The notes: generated from the sequence alone by a model not told the origin. A DNA stretch of 64,000 nt from Nocardia africana NBRC 100379 (GCF_001612635.1 NZ_BDAV01000014.1:1-64000); one strand, 5' to 3'; counted from the stretch's first letter, positions 17,032 through 26,201 are shown. Numbers and translations are program-made.

Positions 17032-18144
17032 ATGCCGATTCCGTCCGCAACCGCACATCCCCCTGCCGCCGGGCAGGCGTCGACACCCGATGTTCACCCA
17101 CCGGTCACCGGCGGCGAACGAGTGCATGCGGTCTCGGTGGTGATTCCGGTGTATCGCGGCGAGCAGACCATCGCCGGACTGGTCGCCGAACTGCACGGAT
17201 TGGCCCAGCCGTCGGTGACACCCGACGGCAACAGCTTCGCGGTCGAGGAGATCGTGCTGGTCCACGACCACGGCCCCGACCGTTCCGACGTCGTCTTGCA
17301 GCGGCTCGCCGCAGAATGCCCGCAGGTGCGTGTGATCTGGCTGAGCCGCAACTTCGGCCAGGACGCGGCCACCATCGCCGGCATGGCCGCCGCGCGCGGC
17401 GAATGGATCGTCACGATGGACGAGGACGGACAACACGATCCGGGGTTCATCGGCGCCTTCCTCGACACTGCCCTGGCCCAGCGCGCGGATCTGGTCTATT
17501 CGAAGCCGACCAACACCCGCCCGCACGGCCTGCTGCGCAACCTCACCTCGCGCGGCGCCAAGGTGGTGCTGGCGACGGTCTTCGCCTTCCCCGATTCCAC
17601 CCGGTTCGAAAGCTACCGGCTGATCCGCGGCGATATCGGCCGTCAGCTGGCCGAGGTCGCCTCCAACGGGGTGTATCTGGATGTGGCGCTGACCTGGGTC
17701 GTGGACAACACCGCGCAGGCGCCGGTGGTGCTGCGCGCGGAGGGCCGCGAAGAGTCCGGTTACAACTACCGCCGGCTGTTCTCGCTGTTCTGGAAGATGG
17801 TGTTGTGCAGCGGAACCCGCGGCCTGCGGCTGGTGAGCCTGCTGGGCGTGACCCTGGCCGCCGGTGGTGCGGTGATGGCCGCCGTGGTGATCTGGAATGC
17901 CCTGTTCGGCAACGGTCACGACCCCGAAGGCTGGGCTTCCATCATCGTGGTGCTGCTGCTGGTCTCGGGCGCGATCCTGTTCTCGCTCGGCCTGATCGCG
18001 GAGTATCTGGGTGTGGCGTTGCACGTGCTGGTGGGCAAACCGCTGTATCTGACGGTAGATTCCCCGACACCGCGTCCGCACGCCGAGGCGCGGGTTCCGA
18101 CCACGGCCGCAGCAATCGGGGGACACAATCCGGGTGAGCACTGA
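17032..18144 (+). CDS. Family 2 glycosyltransferase with C-terminal membrane anchor
   Basis: The 370-residue product has a GT-A fold catalytic domain (VSVVIPVYRGEQTIAGLV at about 34-51; acidic DED motif 130-132 in TMDEDGQHD) and two hydrophobic helices near 262-284 and 300-322. This is the layout of dolichyl- or undecaprenyl-phosphate sugar synthases of the ArnC/GtrB/DPM group, which would supply lipid-linked sugar to GtrA and a GT-C enzyme like those encoded divergently. Its end overlaps the start of the aminotransferase by 11 bp. Confidence 0.9.
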   Translation: MPIPSATAHPPAAGQASTPDVHPPVTGGERVHAVSVVIPVYRGEQTIAGLVAELHGLAQPSVTPDGNSFAVEEIVLVHDHGPDRSDVVLQRLAAECPQVRVIWLSRNFGQDAATIAGMAAARGEWIVTMDEDGQHDPGFIGAFLDTALAQRADLVYSKPTNTRPHGLLRNLTSRGAKVVLATVFAFPDSTRFESYRLIRGDIGRQLAEVASNGVYLDVALTWVVDNTAQAPVVLRAEGREESGYNYRRLFSLFWKMVLCSGTRGLRLVSLLGVTLAAGGAVMAAVVIWNALFGNGHDPEGWASIIVVLLLVSGAILFSLGLIAEYLGVALHVLVGKPLYLTVDSPTPRPHAEARVPTTAAAIGGHNPGEH

Positions 18145-19270
18145 CCGCATCCTCTTCAGCCGTCCCTACCGTGCCCAGGCCGAGCTGACGAATCTGGCCG
18201 CCGTCCTGGCCTCGGACCACAGTCACGGCGACGGACCGTTCACCGCCGCGGCGACGGCGAAGTTGCGCGCCATCACCGGCGCCCCGCACGCCCTGCTGAC
18301 CACCTCGTGCACCCATGCGCTGGAGATGGCCGGGCTGCTGCTCGAACTGGGGCCCGACGACGAGGTGATCGTGCCCAGTTTCGCGTTCACCTCCACCGCC
18401 ACGGCGGCCGCGATGCGCGGGGCCACCTGTGTCTTCGCCGATATCGACGAGCGCGGCAACCTCGATCCGGAGTCGGTGGCCGCGGCGGTCACCGCACGCA
18501 CCAAGGCGATCGTGGTCATCCACTACGGCGGAGTCGGCGCCGATATGGACCGGCTGCTCGAGATTTCCGAGGCGCACGGCCTGGCCATCGTCGAGGACAC
18601 CGCGCACGGCCTCGGCGGTCGGTGGCGCGGGCGGCCGCTGGGCACGATCGGCACCGTGGGCGCGCTCAGCTTCCACGACACCAAGAACGTGCACTGCGGT
18701 GAGGGCGGGGCCATCCTGCTCACCGACGAGATCCTGATGGGGCGCGCCGAGATCATCCGCGAGAAGGGCACCGACCGGGCCCGGTTCCTGCGCGGGGCGG
18801 TCGACAAGTACTCCTGGCAGGACATCGGATCGAGTTATCTTCCCAGTGAGTTGAATGCCGCGGTGCTCGATGCGCAGCTGGCCGAATTCGACCGGATCCA
18901 GGCCGGGCGCATGCGGGTCTGGAACGCCTACGCCGACGCATTGCCGCAGTGGGCCGCGCGCAACGACGTGCGGCTGATGCAGGTACCGGACGACCGCGAG
19001 CACACCGCGCATCTGTACTACCTGCGCACCCCCACCGAGGTCTCCCGCGACGCGTTGATCGGATACCTTCGCGAACAAGGCATTTCGGCCCCGTTCCACT
19101 ACGTGCCGCTGCATTCGAGTCCGGCCGGTCAGAAACTCGGCCGCACCACGGTCCCCTGCCCGCGCACCGACGAATTCTCGGCGACCCTGCTGCGCCTGCC
19201 GCTGTGGCCGGATCTGACCGATCAGCAGGTCGCGCGCGTGATCGACACGGTCACCGCGTTCACCGTGTGA
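18134..19270 (+). CDS. wecE: dTDP-4-amino-4,6-dideoxygalactose transaminase-like (WecE/RffA)
   Basis: A PLP-dependent DegT/DnrJ/EryC1 sugar aminotransferase of 378 residues, the usual WecE length. The PLP lysine is Lys184 (SFHDTKNVHCGEGG) and the cofactor Asp lies in VEDTAHGLGG (about 153-162). It would make a 4-amino-4,6-dideoxyhexose from a dTDP-4-keto sugar. The GTG start lies inside the preceding glycosyltransferase gene, so the two are cotranslated. Sugar specificity is inferred from the SFHDTKN type of active site, not proven. Confidence 0.88.
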   Translation: MSTDRILFSRPYRAQAELTNLAAVLASDHSHGDGPFTAAATAKLRAITGAPHALLTTSCTHALEMAGLLLELGPDDEVIVPSFAFTSTATAAAMRGATCVFADIDERGNLDPESVAAAVTARTKAIVVIHYGGVGADMDRLLEISEAHGLAIVEDTAHGLGGRWRGRPLGTIGTVGALSFHDTKNVHCGEGGAILLTDEILMGRAEIIREKGTDRARFLRGAVDKYSWQDIGSSYLPSELNAAVLDAQLAEFDRIQAGRMRVWNAYADALPQWAARNDVRLMQVPDDREHTAHLYYLRTPTEVSRDALIGYLREQGISAPFHYVPLHSSPAGQKLGRTTVPCPRTDEFSATLLRLPLWPDLTDQQVARVIDTVTAFTV

Positions 19271-19349
19271 GCGGGCGCGGGGACCACTCGCGACAACGGT
19301 GCCGGACCGGCCGCCGCATACGCCGGGTTCCGCCGCAACCTCCTGGCAG

Positions 19350-22301
19350 CTACCCCAGCAGGGCGGCCGCGACCTCCGGGGTGAGCACTTCGTAGCCTTC
19401 CGATTCCCGGTTGTAGTACCAGGTGTTCTCGTTCGGTTCGAGGCGCAGCGCCGATCGCACTGCGTGGGTGGCCGGACGGAAGCTGGAACTGCGCGGGATT
19501 TCGGCGACCACCTGCACGATGTCGGGTCGCTGGGCGGGGTCGAGGGGGCGCAGGCCCTCGGTGACGTCGGCGGGTTCGAGGTGGTGGCCCGCGCGCACGC
19601 TCACCACGGCGACCGCGAGCGTGGTGCTCGGGGTGCGGCGGCCGAAGGCGACCTCCATGTCGACGGCCGTGATGTCGTTGAGCGCATCCACGATCGGCTG
19701 GGTGTAGACCGGCCCGCGGGCGGTCGCGATGACGGTGTCGCGGCGGTCCATCAGCCAGTAGTCGCCGTCGCTGTCGCGGCGGAACAGATTCTCCGTCGGC
19801 ATCCAGGCATCCCCGGCGGTGAAGACTCCGCGCAGGCCGCCGCGGGAGATGTCGACGTTGTCGGCGGCCCGCCCGATCAGCAGGCCCACCTCGTTGTCGG
19901 CGGCACGGCGCGCGAAACCCCGTGCGTCGGTGACGATCTGCTCGGCGATCGGATCGTAGGAGATCAGCTCCACCTTCGCCGTGCCCGGCACCGGGCGGCC
20001 CTTGCAGCCGATCTTCACGCCCGCCACGTTGGCGAGCACCACGTCGCCCTCGATCGAGGCGTAGAACTCCAGCACCCGCGCGGGCGCGAACCGCTCGATG
20101 GTGCGCCGCCACAGACCGGCCGGCATGCCGGAGCCGATGAACAGCCGGATCGGATGCGAATGGCCGGCGGGGAAGGTTTCCACGTCGAGGATGTCGCGCA
20201 GCATGGTCCAGGTGTAGGTGACGACGGTGACCCCGTAGCGGTGCACCTCCGCGGCGAAGCTGGGCGGATCCAGCGAGCGGGCCAGCGCGATCCGGCTGCC
20301 ACCGGCTACCGCACCGCCCAGACTCACCAGCAGGCCCGACGAATGATGCAGCGGCGCAAGGCAATACACCGTATCGCGGCGGTCGAGGTCGGCCGCCGAC
20401 GCGGTGCCGAAGGCCGACAGCGCCCACCGGTGGTTGGTGATGTACTTCAGGTCGAGTTTGTCACCGGTGCCGGTGACCAGGATGAACGCCAGCTCGCGCG
20501 CCAACCCGGGATCGGGCCGGAACCAGCCCGGCAAGGCCACCGCCGCCGGGTCGACCTGCTCGAGATCGACCACATCCGCGCCGTCCGGGATGTCGAGCGC
20601 GCGGGCGTTGCCGCCACCGAGCACCAGGACCCGGGTTCCCGCGGCGGCCGCGGCGCGCAGATTCTCCGGATCGGCCACGATCACCGTGGTCCCGGTCGAC
20701 TCGACCGCCCGCGCGGTCTCGCCGCCGGGCGCCAGCAGGACCGCGACCGCCCCGATCCGCGACAGTGCCGCGACCGAGGCCAGCGCGCTCGGGCGGGTTT
20801 CCATCAGCACTCCGACGCGGGTGCCGGGGCGTACGCCCGCCGAGATCAGCCCGCGCACCACGTTGTCGATGCGGGCGCCGACCGCGGCGTGGGTGTGCAC
20901 CCGGTCGTCGAAGAGGAACAGCTCGCGCATCGGCGCGTTGCGCTGCTGTTCGGCCAGCAGGCGGCCCAGCGAGATCCGGGTGTGCGGCTGGATCATGCCG
21001 AGCCGGGTCAGCCGGGGCAGCGCACGGGCGGCCTCCCCCGTCAGCTCCTTCGATCCGCGTAGCGCGTTTCCGGCCAGGCTGCCGAACGCCGCGCCGATTC
21101 CGGCGCCGGCCTCGGCGAGGGTGGCCGCGGTGTGCACGACCCGGGTGGCCGCGGTGGCCTGGCGGTCGGCGGCGACATGCTCGTGCATGGGCGCGATCTG
21201 GTCGGGCAGTTCGGCGTTCCCGCCCAGCCAGTTCACCCAGTCGCGCACCAGCGGCCAGGTCTGGTTGGTCGCGGTACTGCCCGCCACCAGGCCGAAATGC
21301 CCGGCCACCAGCGTGGCCTCGTAGACCTCGGCATTGGGCGCCGCACGCACGATGCCGCGCACCGCGGCCGGCTGGCCGATATCGTCGACCTCGCCGACGA
21401 AGGCGAGGATGGGGCATTTGAGTTCGGCCAGCGAGATCGGCTGGTCGCGAATGACGAAGCCGCCGGACATCATTCGGTTGTGCGCGACGAACTGCTTGAG
21501 CAGATCGGCCGCCGCCGGTCCGGAATAGCCCACCCAGCCGTCGTGTTCGAGGAACCGGCGCTGACGTTCCTTGGGCAGCAACGCCTCTCGGTCGTGCAGC
21601 TGGCGCAGGAAGTCGATACGGGCCTTGGCCGTCTTCACCGGGTCGAGCAACTGGAAACCGACGCGCACCATCGCATCGGTGATCGGCAACCGGGTGAGGA
21701 CGTGGTCGGCGACGAAATCGGCCACCTCCGACACCAGCCCGTAGGGCAGTCCGAACGGCAGTCCCGCCACGATGTCGACCGGGCTGCCGAAGGTGACGAT
21801 GCTCTGTACGCCCTTGCCGTAGCGGAACGCGGTGGCCTGGTAGGCGAACATGCCGCCCTGCGAGTACCCCATCAGGTGCACGCCGCGGCCGGTCAGCTCG
21901 TTGACCGTGTCGATCGCGCTGGACAGGGCGAGGACATGATCGGCCAGATCGCGCTGCCAGCCGCCTTCCTCCGTGGCCGGCGATCCGAAATCCAGTACCC
22001 AGCAATCGATTCCGGCGCGGTGCAGAATGCCGACGGCGCCGCCCTCGGCGTTGACGTCGTAGATGTCGGCATTGACCATCAGCGGCGGCACCAGCAGCGC
22101 GACGGGCCGGTCGGCGGCCGGCTCGTCGGGGAAGTAGTGGCGCAGCCGGTACATCCGCTTGCGCTCGGTGACCTCGAAGGGCGAGGACTGCACATCGTGG
22201 GCGAGGCCGCCGAAACGGATGACCTCGAGGCCGTTCTGCGCGGTCGCCATCAGCCGTCGCGCCGGTCCCGTCAGGGTTCTCGTATCGAATTTCACAACCA
22301 C
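19350..22301 (-). CDS. Fusion of alpha/beta hydrolase (lipase/PhaC-like) and AMP-dependent acyl-CoA synthetase
   Basis: A 983-residue two-domain protein. The first half (about 1-380) is an alpha/beta hydrolase of the PHA-synthase-like group, with nucleophile elbow GYSQGG (Ser about 147), an acidic residue near VGEVDDIG and a His near VAGHFGL. The second half (about 480-983) is an AMP-binding acyl-CoA ligase with a degenerate P-loop (VTGTGDKLDLK instead of SGTTGxPK) and no typical C-terminal GKxxR/K lysine motif recognised. It matches M. tuberculosis Rv1683 in layout, length and neighbours; that protein is linked to triacylglycerol metabolism. Two GTG starts (22301, 22295) are equally plausible. 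Confidence 0.88.
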   Translation of the reverse strand: MVVKFDTRTLTGPARRLMATAQNGLEVIRFGGLAHDVQSSPFEVTERKRMYRLRHYFPDEPAADRPVALLVPPLMVNADIYDVNAEGGAVGILHRAGIDCWVLDFGSPATEEGGWQRDLADHVLALSSAIDTVNELTGRGVHLMGYSQGGMFAYQATAFRYGKGVQSIVTFGSPVDIVAGLPFGLPYGLVSEVADFVADHVLTRLPITDAMVRVGFQLLDPVKTAKARIDFLRQLHDREALLPKERQRRFLEHDGWVGYSGPAAADLLKQFVAHNRMMSGGFVIRDQPISLAELKCPILAFVGEVDDIGQPAAVRGIVRAAPNAEVYEATLVAGHFGLVAGSTATNQTWPLVRDWVNWLGGNAELPDQIAPMHEHVAADRQATAATRVVHTAATLAEAGAGIGAAFGSLAGNALRGSKELTGEAARALPRLTRLGMIQPHTRISLGRLLAEQQRNAPMRELFLFDDRVHTHAAVGARIDNVVRGLISAGVRPGTRVGVLMETRPSALASVAALSRIGAVAVLLAPGGETARAVESTGTTVIVADPENLRAAAAAGTRVLVLGGGNARALDIPDGADVVDLEQVDPAAVALPGWFRPDPGLARELAFILVTGTGDKLDLKYITNHRWALSAFGTASAADLDRRDTVYCLAPLHHSSGLLVSLGGAVAGGSRIALARSLDPPSFAAEVHRYGVTVVTYTWTMLRDILDVETFPAGHSHPIRLFIGSGMPAGLWRRTIERFAPARVLEFYASIEGDVVLANVAGVKIGCKGRPVPGTAKVELISYDPIAEQIVTDARGFARRAADNEVGLLIGRAADNVDISRGGLRGVFTAGDAWMPTENLFRRDSDGDYWLMDRRDTVIATARGPVYTQPIVDALNDITAVDMEVAFGRRTPSTTLAVAVVSVRAGHHLEPADVTEGLRPLDPAQRPDIVQVVAEIPRSSSFRPATHAVRSALRLEPNENTWYYNRESEGYEVLTPEVAAALLG

Positions 22302-22692
22302 TCCCAGCCCTCGAGCCCTGCGCTCACACCTTCACGCCCCCTGCGTGTGGGTCGAGCCTGCCACATCGACAGCCTACTGCGGGCCTGTTGTGATCGGTCC
22401 CATCCGCGATCACAGGTTGCGCACGGACGAAGTGCGGGTGCGGACGGCGCCACGGACTTTCGGCGAAAGTATTCGCGCGGCAGCGGGATTGCCCTACCAT
22501 GGATTACGGAACGCCGTTGTAGCGCATGACTATTCGATCAGATGTCTAGTTCGCCAGGCTAGTCCCGACTCCAGTTCTCGTCAGGTGACAGTAATCGGTC
22601 CCGGCCGATTTCGTGTCCGCATGTTCGCGTGCCGAAGCCAGTTTTTCGGTGCTGTCCGCATCCATCGCCAACCCCCGAGGTGAGGACCGCAG
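22302..22692. other. Intergenic region, no gene seen
   Basis: The 391 bp lie between the divergent lipase/ligase fusion and the encapsulin remnant. The second half is less GC-rich and presumably holds the promoter of the encapsulin-terpene locus. A good GAGGTGAGG box ends it. I see no convincing small gene or hairpin. Confidence 0.5.
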
Positions 22693-23815
22693 ATGACCCT
22701 CGAACTTCCTGCCCAGACCGATCACCAAGACCGTAGATCCCTGTCCACCGCCGCCGCCCGTCAACTGGCCCATACCACCAAATCCGAACCCCAGATGCAG
22801 GGCATCTCCTCGCGCTGGCTGACCCGGATGCTGCCGTGGACCCAGGTGGAAGGCGGTATCTACCGAGTCAACCGCCGGCTGACCCACACCGTCGGAAACG
22901 GTGAGGTGGAATTCGTCATCGACGGCTCGCACGCCCATGTCATCCCGCTCGAACTGCAGGAATTACCGGCGCTGCGCGATCTCGACGACGAGGAGATCCT
23001 CGCGGCGCGGCGACGCCATGCTCACCGACCGCGACGCCATCTGGCCGGTGACGGTGAAGACCGTCACACCCGTCACGGTACTCACGTTGCCGCGCACCGC
23101 ATTCGACCGCCTGGCGGACCAGGCGCCGCTGCTCGGCGAACATCTGTCCCGGGTCTCGCAGTCACCGGTGCGGCCGCAGAACAAATACGGTGAGGCGAAT
23201 ATCGAGATCACCTCCGGGCATATCGGCGAACCGCTGCTCGACGGCACCTTCGTCGATTACGACAGTTCTCCGCGCGAATACGAACTGAGCGCCGCGCAGA
23301 GCGTGCTGCGAGTGCATACTCGTGTGGCCGATCTGTTCAACGATCCGCACAATCAGATCGAACAGCAGTTGCGGCTGACCATCGAGGCCCTGCACGAGCG
23401 CCGCGAATACGATCTGGTCAACAGTCCCGAATTCGGACTGCTGAACAATTGCGATCTGAAACAGCGCATCTACACCGAATCGGGCCCGCCGACACCGGAC
23501 GATCTCGACGAACTGCTGAGCATGCGCCGCAGCACCACATTCTTTCTCGCCCATCCGAAGGCGATCGCGGCATTCGGGCGGGAATGCAACAAACTTGGCC
23601 TGTACCCGGATCCGGTCGACATCGAGGGCCGGCGGGTCCCGGCGTGGCGCGGTATGCCAATTCTGCCGTGCGGAAAGATCCCGGTCAGCGAGAAGCAGAT
23701 CACGTCGATTCTGGCGATGCGGGTAGGGGAAAAGGAGCAGGGCGTGATCGGCCTGCACCAGACCGGAATTCCGGACGAATACGAGCCCAGCCTGAACGTG
23801 CGATTGACGAGGTGA
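22693..23815 (+). pseudogene. Family 2B encapsulin shell protein, disrupted by internal deletion/frameshift and C-terminal loss
   Basis: The first 105 codons (from ATG 22693) match the start of family 2B encapsulins, including MQGISSRWLTRMLPWTQVEG and the beginning of the inserted cyclic-nucleotide-binding domain (DDEEILAA). At about 23003-23012 the frame jumps by one and sequence resumes at the end of that domain (GDAMLTDRDAIWPVTVKTVT), so some 65-70 codons of the CNB core are missing. The second frame then gives a good HK97-type shell (VDYDSSPREYELS, HTRVADLFNDP, PCGKIPVSE, GLHQTGIPDE) but stops at NVRLTR, lacking about 35 C-terminal residues. Intact relatives form nanocompartments around 2-methylisoborneol synthase. 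An ATG at 23018 could start a separate 265-residue product. Confidence 0.85.
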
Positions 23816-23821
23816 GCGCAG

Positions 23822-25135
23822 ATGTCGGTACTCTCACGTGCCGCGGCGCCACCGGCCGGTGACGATCTGGCCGGAACGATCGCGGCGCTGCTCGGCAGTT
23901 TCGATCACGCTCCCCCCGCTCGAATGGCGATTCCGGGCTCCGCGCCGACGTTTCCGCCGGGCGGTGCGACGGTGCACACCATGGTCACCGGTGCGATCCC
24001 CGCCGGCCTGCTCGGCCCCACTGGCCTGGGCACCTCGGGACTACGGTTACCCCGCCCGGGCGCCGATTCCGCAGCGCCCGGGGCGCGGCCGCCGGGGCCC
24101 GGGCCGGCCGCATCCGGCGCCGGCGGTCCGGGCGAGGACCTGCCCGCCCGAACGGATATCCCGCCGCTGTACTGCCCGCCGCCCATTCGCGACGATCCCG
24201 CCCTCGCGGCGCAGGTCGATGCGGGAATTCTGGGGTGGGCCAACGACATCGGGCTCTACGAGGGCCGGCTCGACGATCTGGCGAAGGCCGGGTTCGGCCG
24301 CCTCGTCATGCTCGCCCACCCCGATTGCGACGACGCCGATCGTCTCCTCACGGCGGCCAAGGCCGCCGTCTCGGAGTGGTCGGTGGACGACTACTACTGT
24401 GAGGAGGACGCCGACGACCACGCACCCGACGGCACGCCGTCCGATGCGGCCGCCGAACTGGGTCCGCGGCTCGAATTGGCCGTGGCCGCAATAGATCCCG
24501 TCGAACTGCCCGTGGCCTACCAGGAACGGCTGGAGCGCGCGCTGCGGGCCGATCCGATCCTGCGGGCCTTCCGCACCTCGTTCGATCATCTGGCGCGCTA
24601 CTCCAGCGCCGCTCAGCTCGCCCGGTTGCGCACCGAGATCGGCGGCTGGTTCATCGCGCTGGGCGCCGAAGCGGGGTGGCGCGCCGCGGGGCGGATGCCA
24701 CCGGTGTGGGAATACCTCGCCAACCGGCAACCGCACAGTTTCCTGCCGTGCATGGCACCGATCGACACGGTCGGCGGCTACGAACTCGACGCGGCGGGCT
24801 ACTGCGATCCCCGCATGCGGCGCGCGGTCACCACCGCCGCGCTGGCGGCCCAGATGGTCAACGATCTGTACTCGATGGCCCGCGAAGACGTGTCCGGCGG
24901 AAGGGAATTCAATCTGCCGACGGTACTGGCCGCCGAGGAGGGCTGCACCCGCCGCGAGGCCGTCCAGCGCACGGCGGCGATCCACGACGAACTGGTCCAT
25001 CGATTCGAGGCCGAGGCCACGGCACTGGCGGCGACCGGTTCGCCGCAGCAACGCCGCTTCCTCGCCGGACTGTGGGCATGGCTGGGCGGCAATCGCGCCT
25101 GGCACGCCGACAGCCGCCGCTACCGCGACGCGTGA
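23822..25135 (+). CDS. 2-methylisoborneol synthase-like terpene cyclase
   Basis: Class I terpene cyclase of 437 residues, the normal length. The metal-binding motifs are intact: DDYYCEED at 189-196 and NDLYSMARE at 347-355, with the C-terminal RRY. The first 115 residues are disordered, rich in Pro/Gly/Ala, and include GPTGLGTSGLRLP (65-77), a candidate shell-targeting segment as reported for encapsulated relatives. It would cyclise 2-methyl-GPP to 2-methylisoborneol, an earthy odorant. Its Shine-Dalgarno (GAGG) contains the stop region of the encapsulin remnant. Without a complete methyltransferase nearby its substrate must come from elsewhere. Confidence 0.9.
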   Translation: MSVLSRAAAPPAGDDLAGTIAALLGSFDHAPPARMAIPGSAPTFPPGGATVHTMVTGAIPAGLLGPTGLGTSGLRLPRPGADSAAPGARPPGPGPAASGAGGPGEDLPARTDIPPLYCPPPIRDDPALAAQVDAGILGWANDIGLYEGRLDDLAKAGFGRLVMLAHPDCDDADRLLTAAKAAVSEWSVDDYYCEEDADDHAPDGTPSDAAAELGPRLELAVAAIDPVELPVAYQERLERALRADPILRAFRTSFDHLARYSSAAQLARLRTEIGGWFIALGAEAGWRAAGRMPPVWEYLANRQPHSFLPCMAPIDTVGGYELDAAGYCDPRMRRAVTTAALAAQMVNDLYSMAREDVSGGREFNLPTVLAAEEGCTRREAVQRTAAIHDELVHRFEAEATALAATGSPQQRRFLAGLWAWLGGNRAWHADSRRYRDA

Positions 25136-25635
25136 ACCCGATTTCGGTCGGCTTCGCCAACGATCAGGCCCGCGAGCGGGGCGTGGACGATCTGGTGCGG
25201 TTCCACTACCGCAACATGCTCGACACCGGATTCGAGGCCGGTTCCATGCGCGGCGTCTGGACCAACGAAACCGATATGTACGTCGACCTGCCGGACCTGT
25301 TCGCGGAAGTCGCCCGGTTGCTGGTACCGGGCGGGCGCTACGTCTGTGTCACCGGCTGCTCCAACGACGTCACCGGCGGCCGGTCGGCAGCGGTGAGCTG
25401 GATCGACGCGCACTACGGGTGCATGATCCATCCCCGCGGGGAGTATTTCCGCGCGATGACGGCACACGGCCTGGTTCCCATCGCGGTCACCGATCTGACC
25501 TCCGCGACCATCCCCTACTGGGAACTTCGCACGCACTGCGAGCTGGCGACCGGTGTGGAGGAACCGTTCCTCACGTCCTATCGCGAGGGCAGTTTCCAGT
25601 ATCTGGTGATAGCCGCCGATAAGGTAGGGCGGTGA
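25132..25635 (+). pseudogene. Geranyl diphosphate 2-C-methyltransferase, N-terminally truncated
   Basis: The 167-codon frame corresponds to only the C-terminal part of GPP methyltransferase (about 290 residues when intact). It begins at the equivalent of the middle of the Rossmann domain (GFANDQARERGVDDLV) and keeps MLDTGFE, MYVDLPDLF, GGRYVCVTGC and the end SFQYLVIAADKV. The N-terminal half, including the SAM-binding DAGCGRGG-type motif I, is absent and is not found in any nearby frame. Its GTG overlaps the cyclase stop (GTGA), and its stop overlaps the idi start. A catalytically active enzyme is very unlikely. Confidence 0.85.
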
Positions 25636-26195
25636 CCGGCACCCACCCCACCTCCGCCGACAGCACGGTCGACCGCGAGTCCCTGCTCGTCGAACTGGTC
25701 GACGAGCAGGGCCGCGCGACCGGAATCTGCCCGGTGTCCGATGCCCACACCGCGCCCGGACGGCTGCACCGCGCATTCTCGGTGCTGCTGTTCGGGCCGG
25801 ACGGCCGGGTGCTGCTCCAGCAGCGGGCCGCGGTCAAGACCCGGTTCCCGCTGCGCTGGTCCAACACCTGCTGCGGACATCCCGCGCCGGGCCAGTCCCT
25901 CGCCGAGGCCGCCACGATCCGGCTGGGTGAGGAATTGCGGGTGAGCGCGGAATTGCGTGAGGTCGGCGTGTACCGCTATCGGGCCGACGATCCGGCGACC
26001 GGGCGGGTCGAGGACGAGTGGGATCATGTGCTGGTCGGCGAGTTCGCCGGCGTGCCCGACCACCCCGACCCGACGGAGGTGGCGGCGCTGCGCTGGGCGG
26101 AGCCCGATCGACTGGAGGCCGATATCGCCTCCGCCCCAGCGGATTTCACGCCCTGGTTGCACGGAGTGCTCGCCGCGGCGCGCGCCGGCCGCTGA
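25632..26195 (+). CDS. idi: Isopentenyl-diphosphate delta-isomerase, type I
   Basis: Nudix-fold enzyme that interconverts IPP and DMAPP, feeding prenyl diphosphate synthesis. The 187-residue product has the catalytic Cys in SNTCCGHP (77-84), the Nudix Glu pair in LGEELRV (about 99-105) and EDEWDHV (128-134). The GTG start overlaps the stop of the methyltransferase remnant, so it remains in the terpene operon. It ends 6 bp before the convergent flavohemoglobin gene. Confidence 0.93.
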   Translation: MTGTHPTSADSTVDRESLLVELVDEQGRATGICPVSDAHTAPGRLHRAFSVLLFGPDGRVLLQQRAAVKTRFPLRWSNTCCGHPAPGQSLAEAATIRLGEELRVSAELREVGVYRYRADDPATGRVEDEWDHVLVGEFAGVPDHPDPTEVAALRWAEPDRLEADIASAPADFTPWLHGVLAAARAGR

Positions 26196-26201
26196 GGCCG
26201 C

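Noticed and set aside
19350..22301. True PHA synthase
   Set aside because: The nucleophile is Ser in GYSQGG, not the Cys of PHA synthases, and the protein is fused to an AMP-ligase as in Rv1683.
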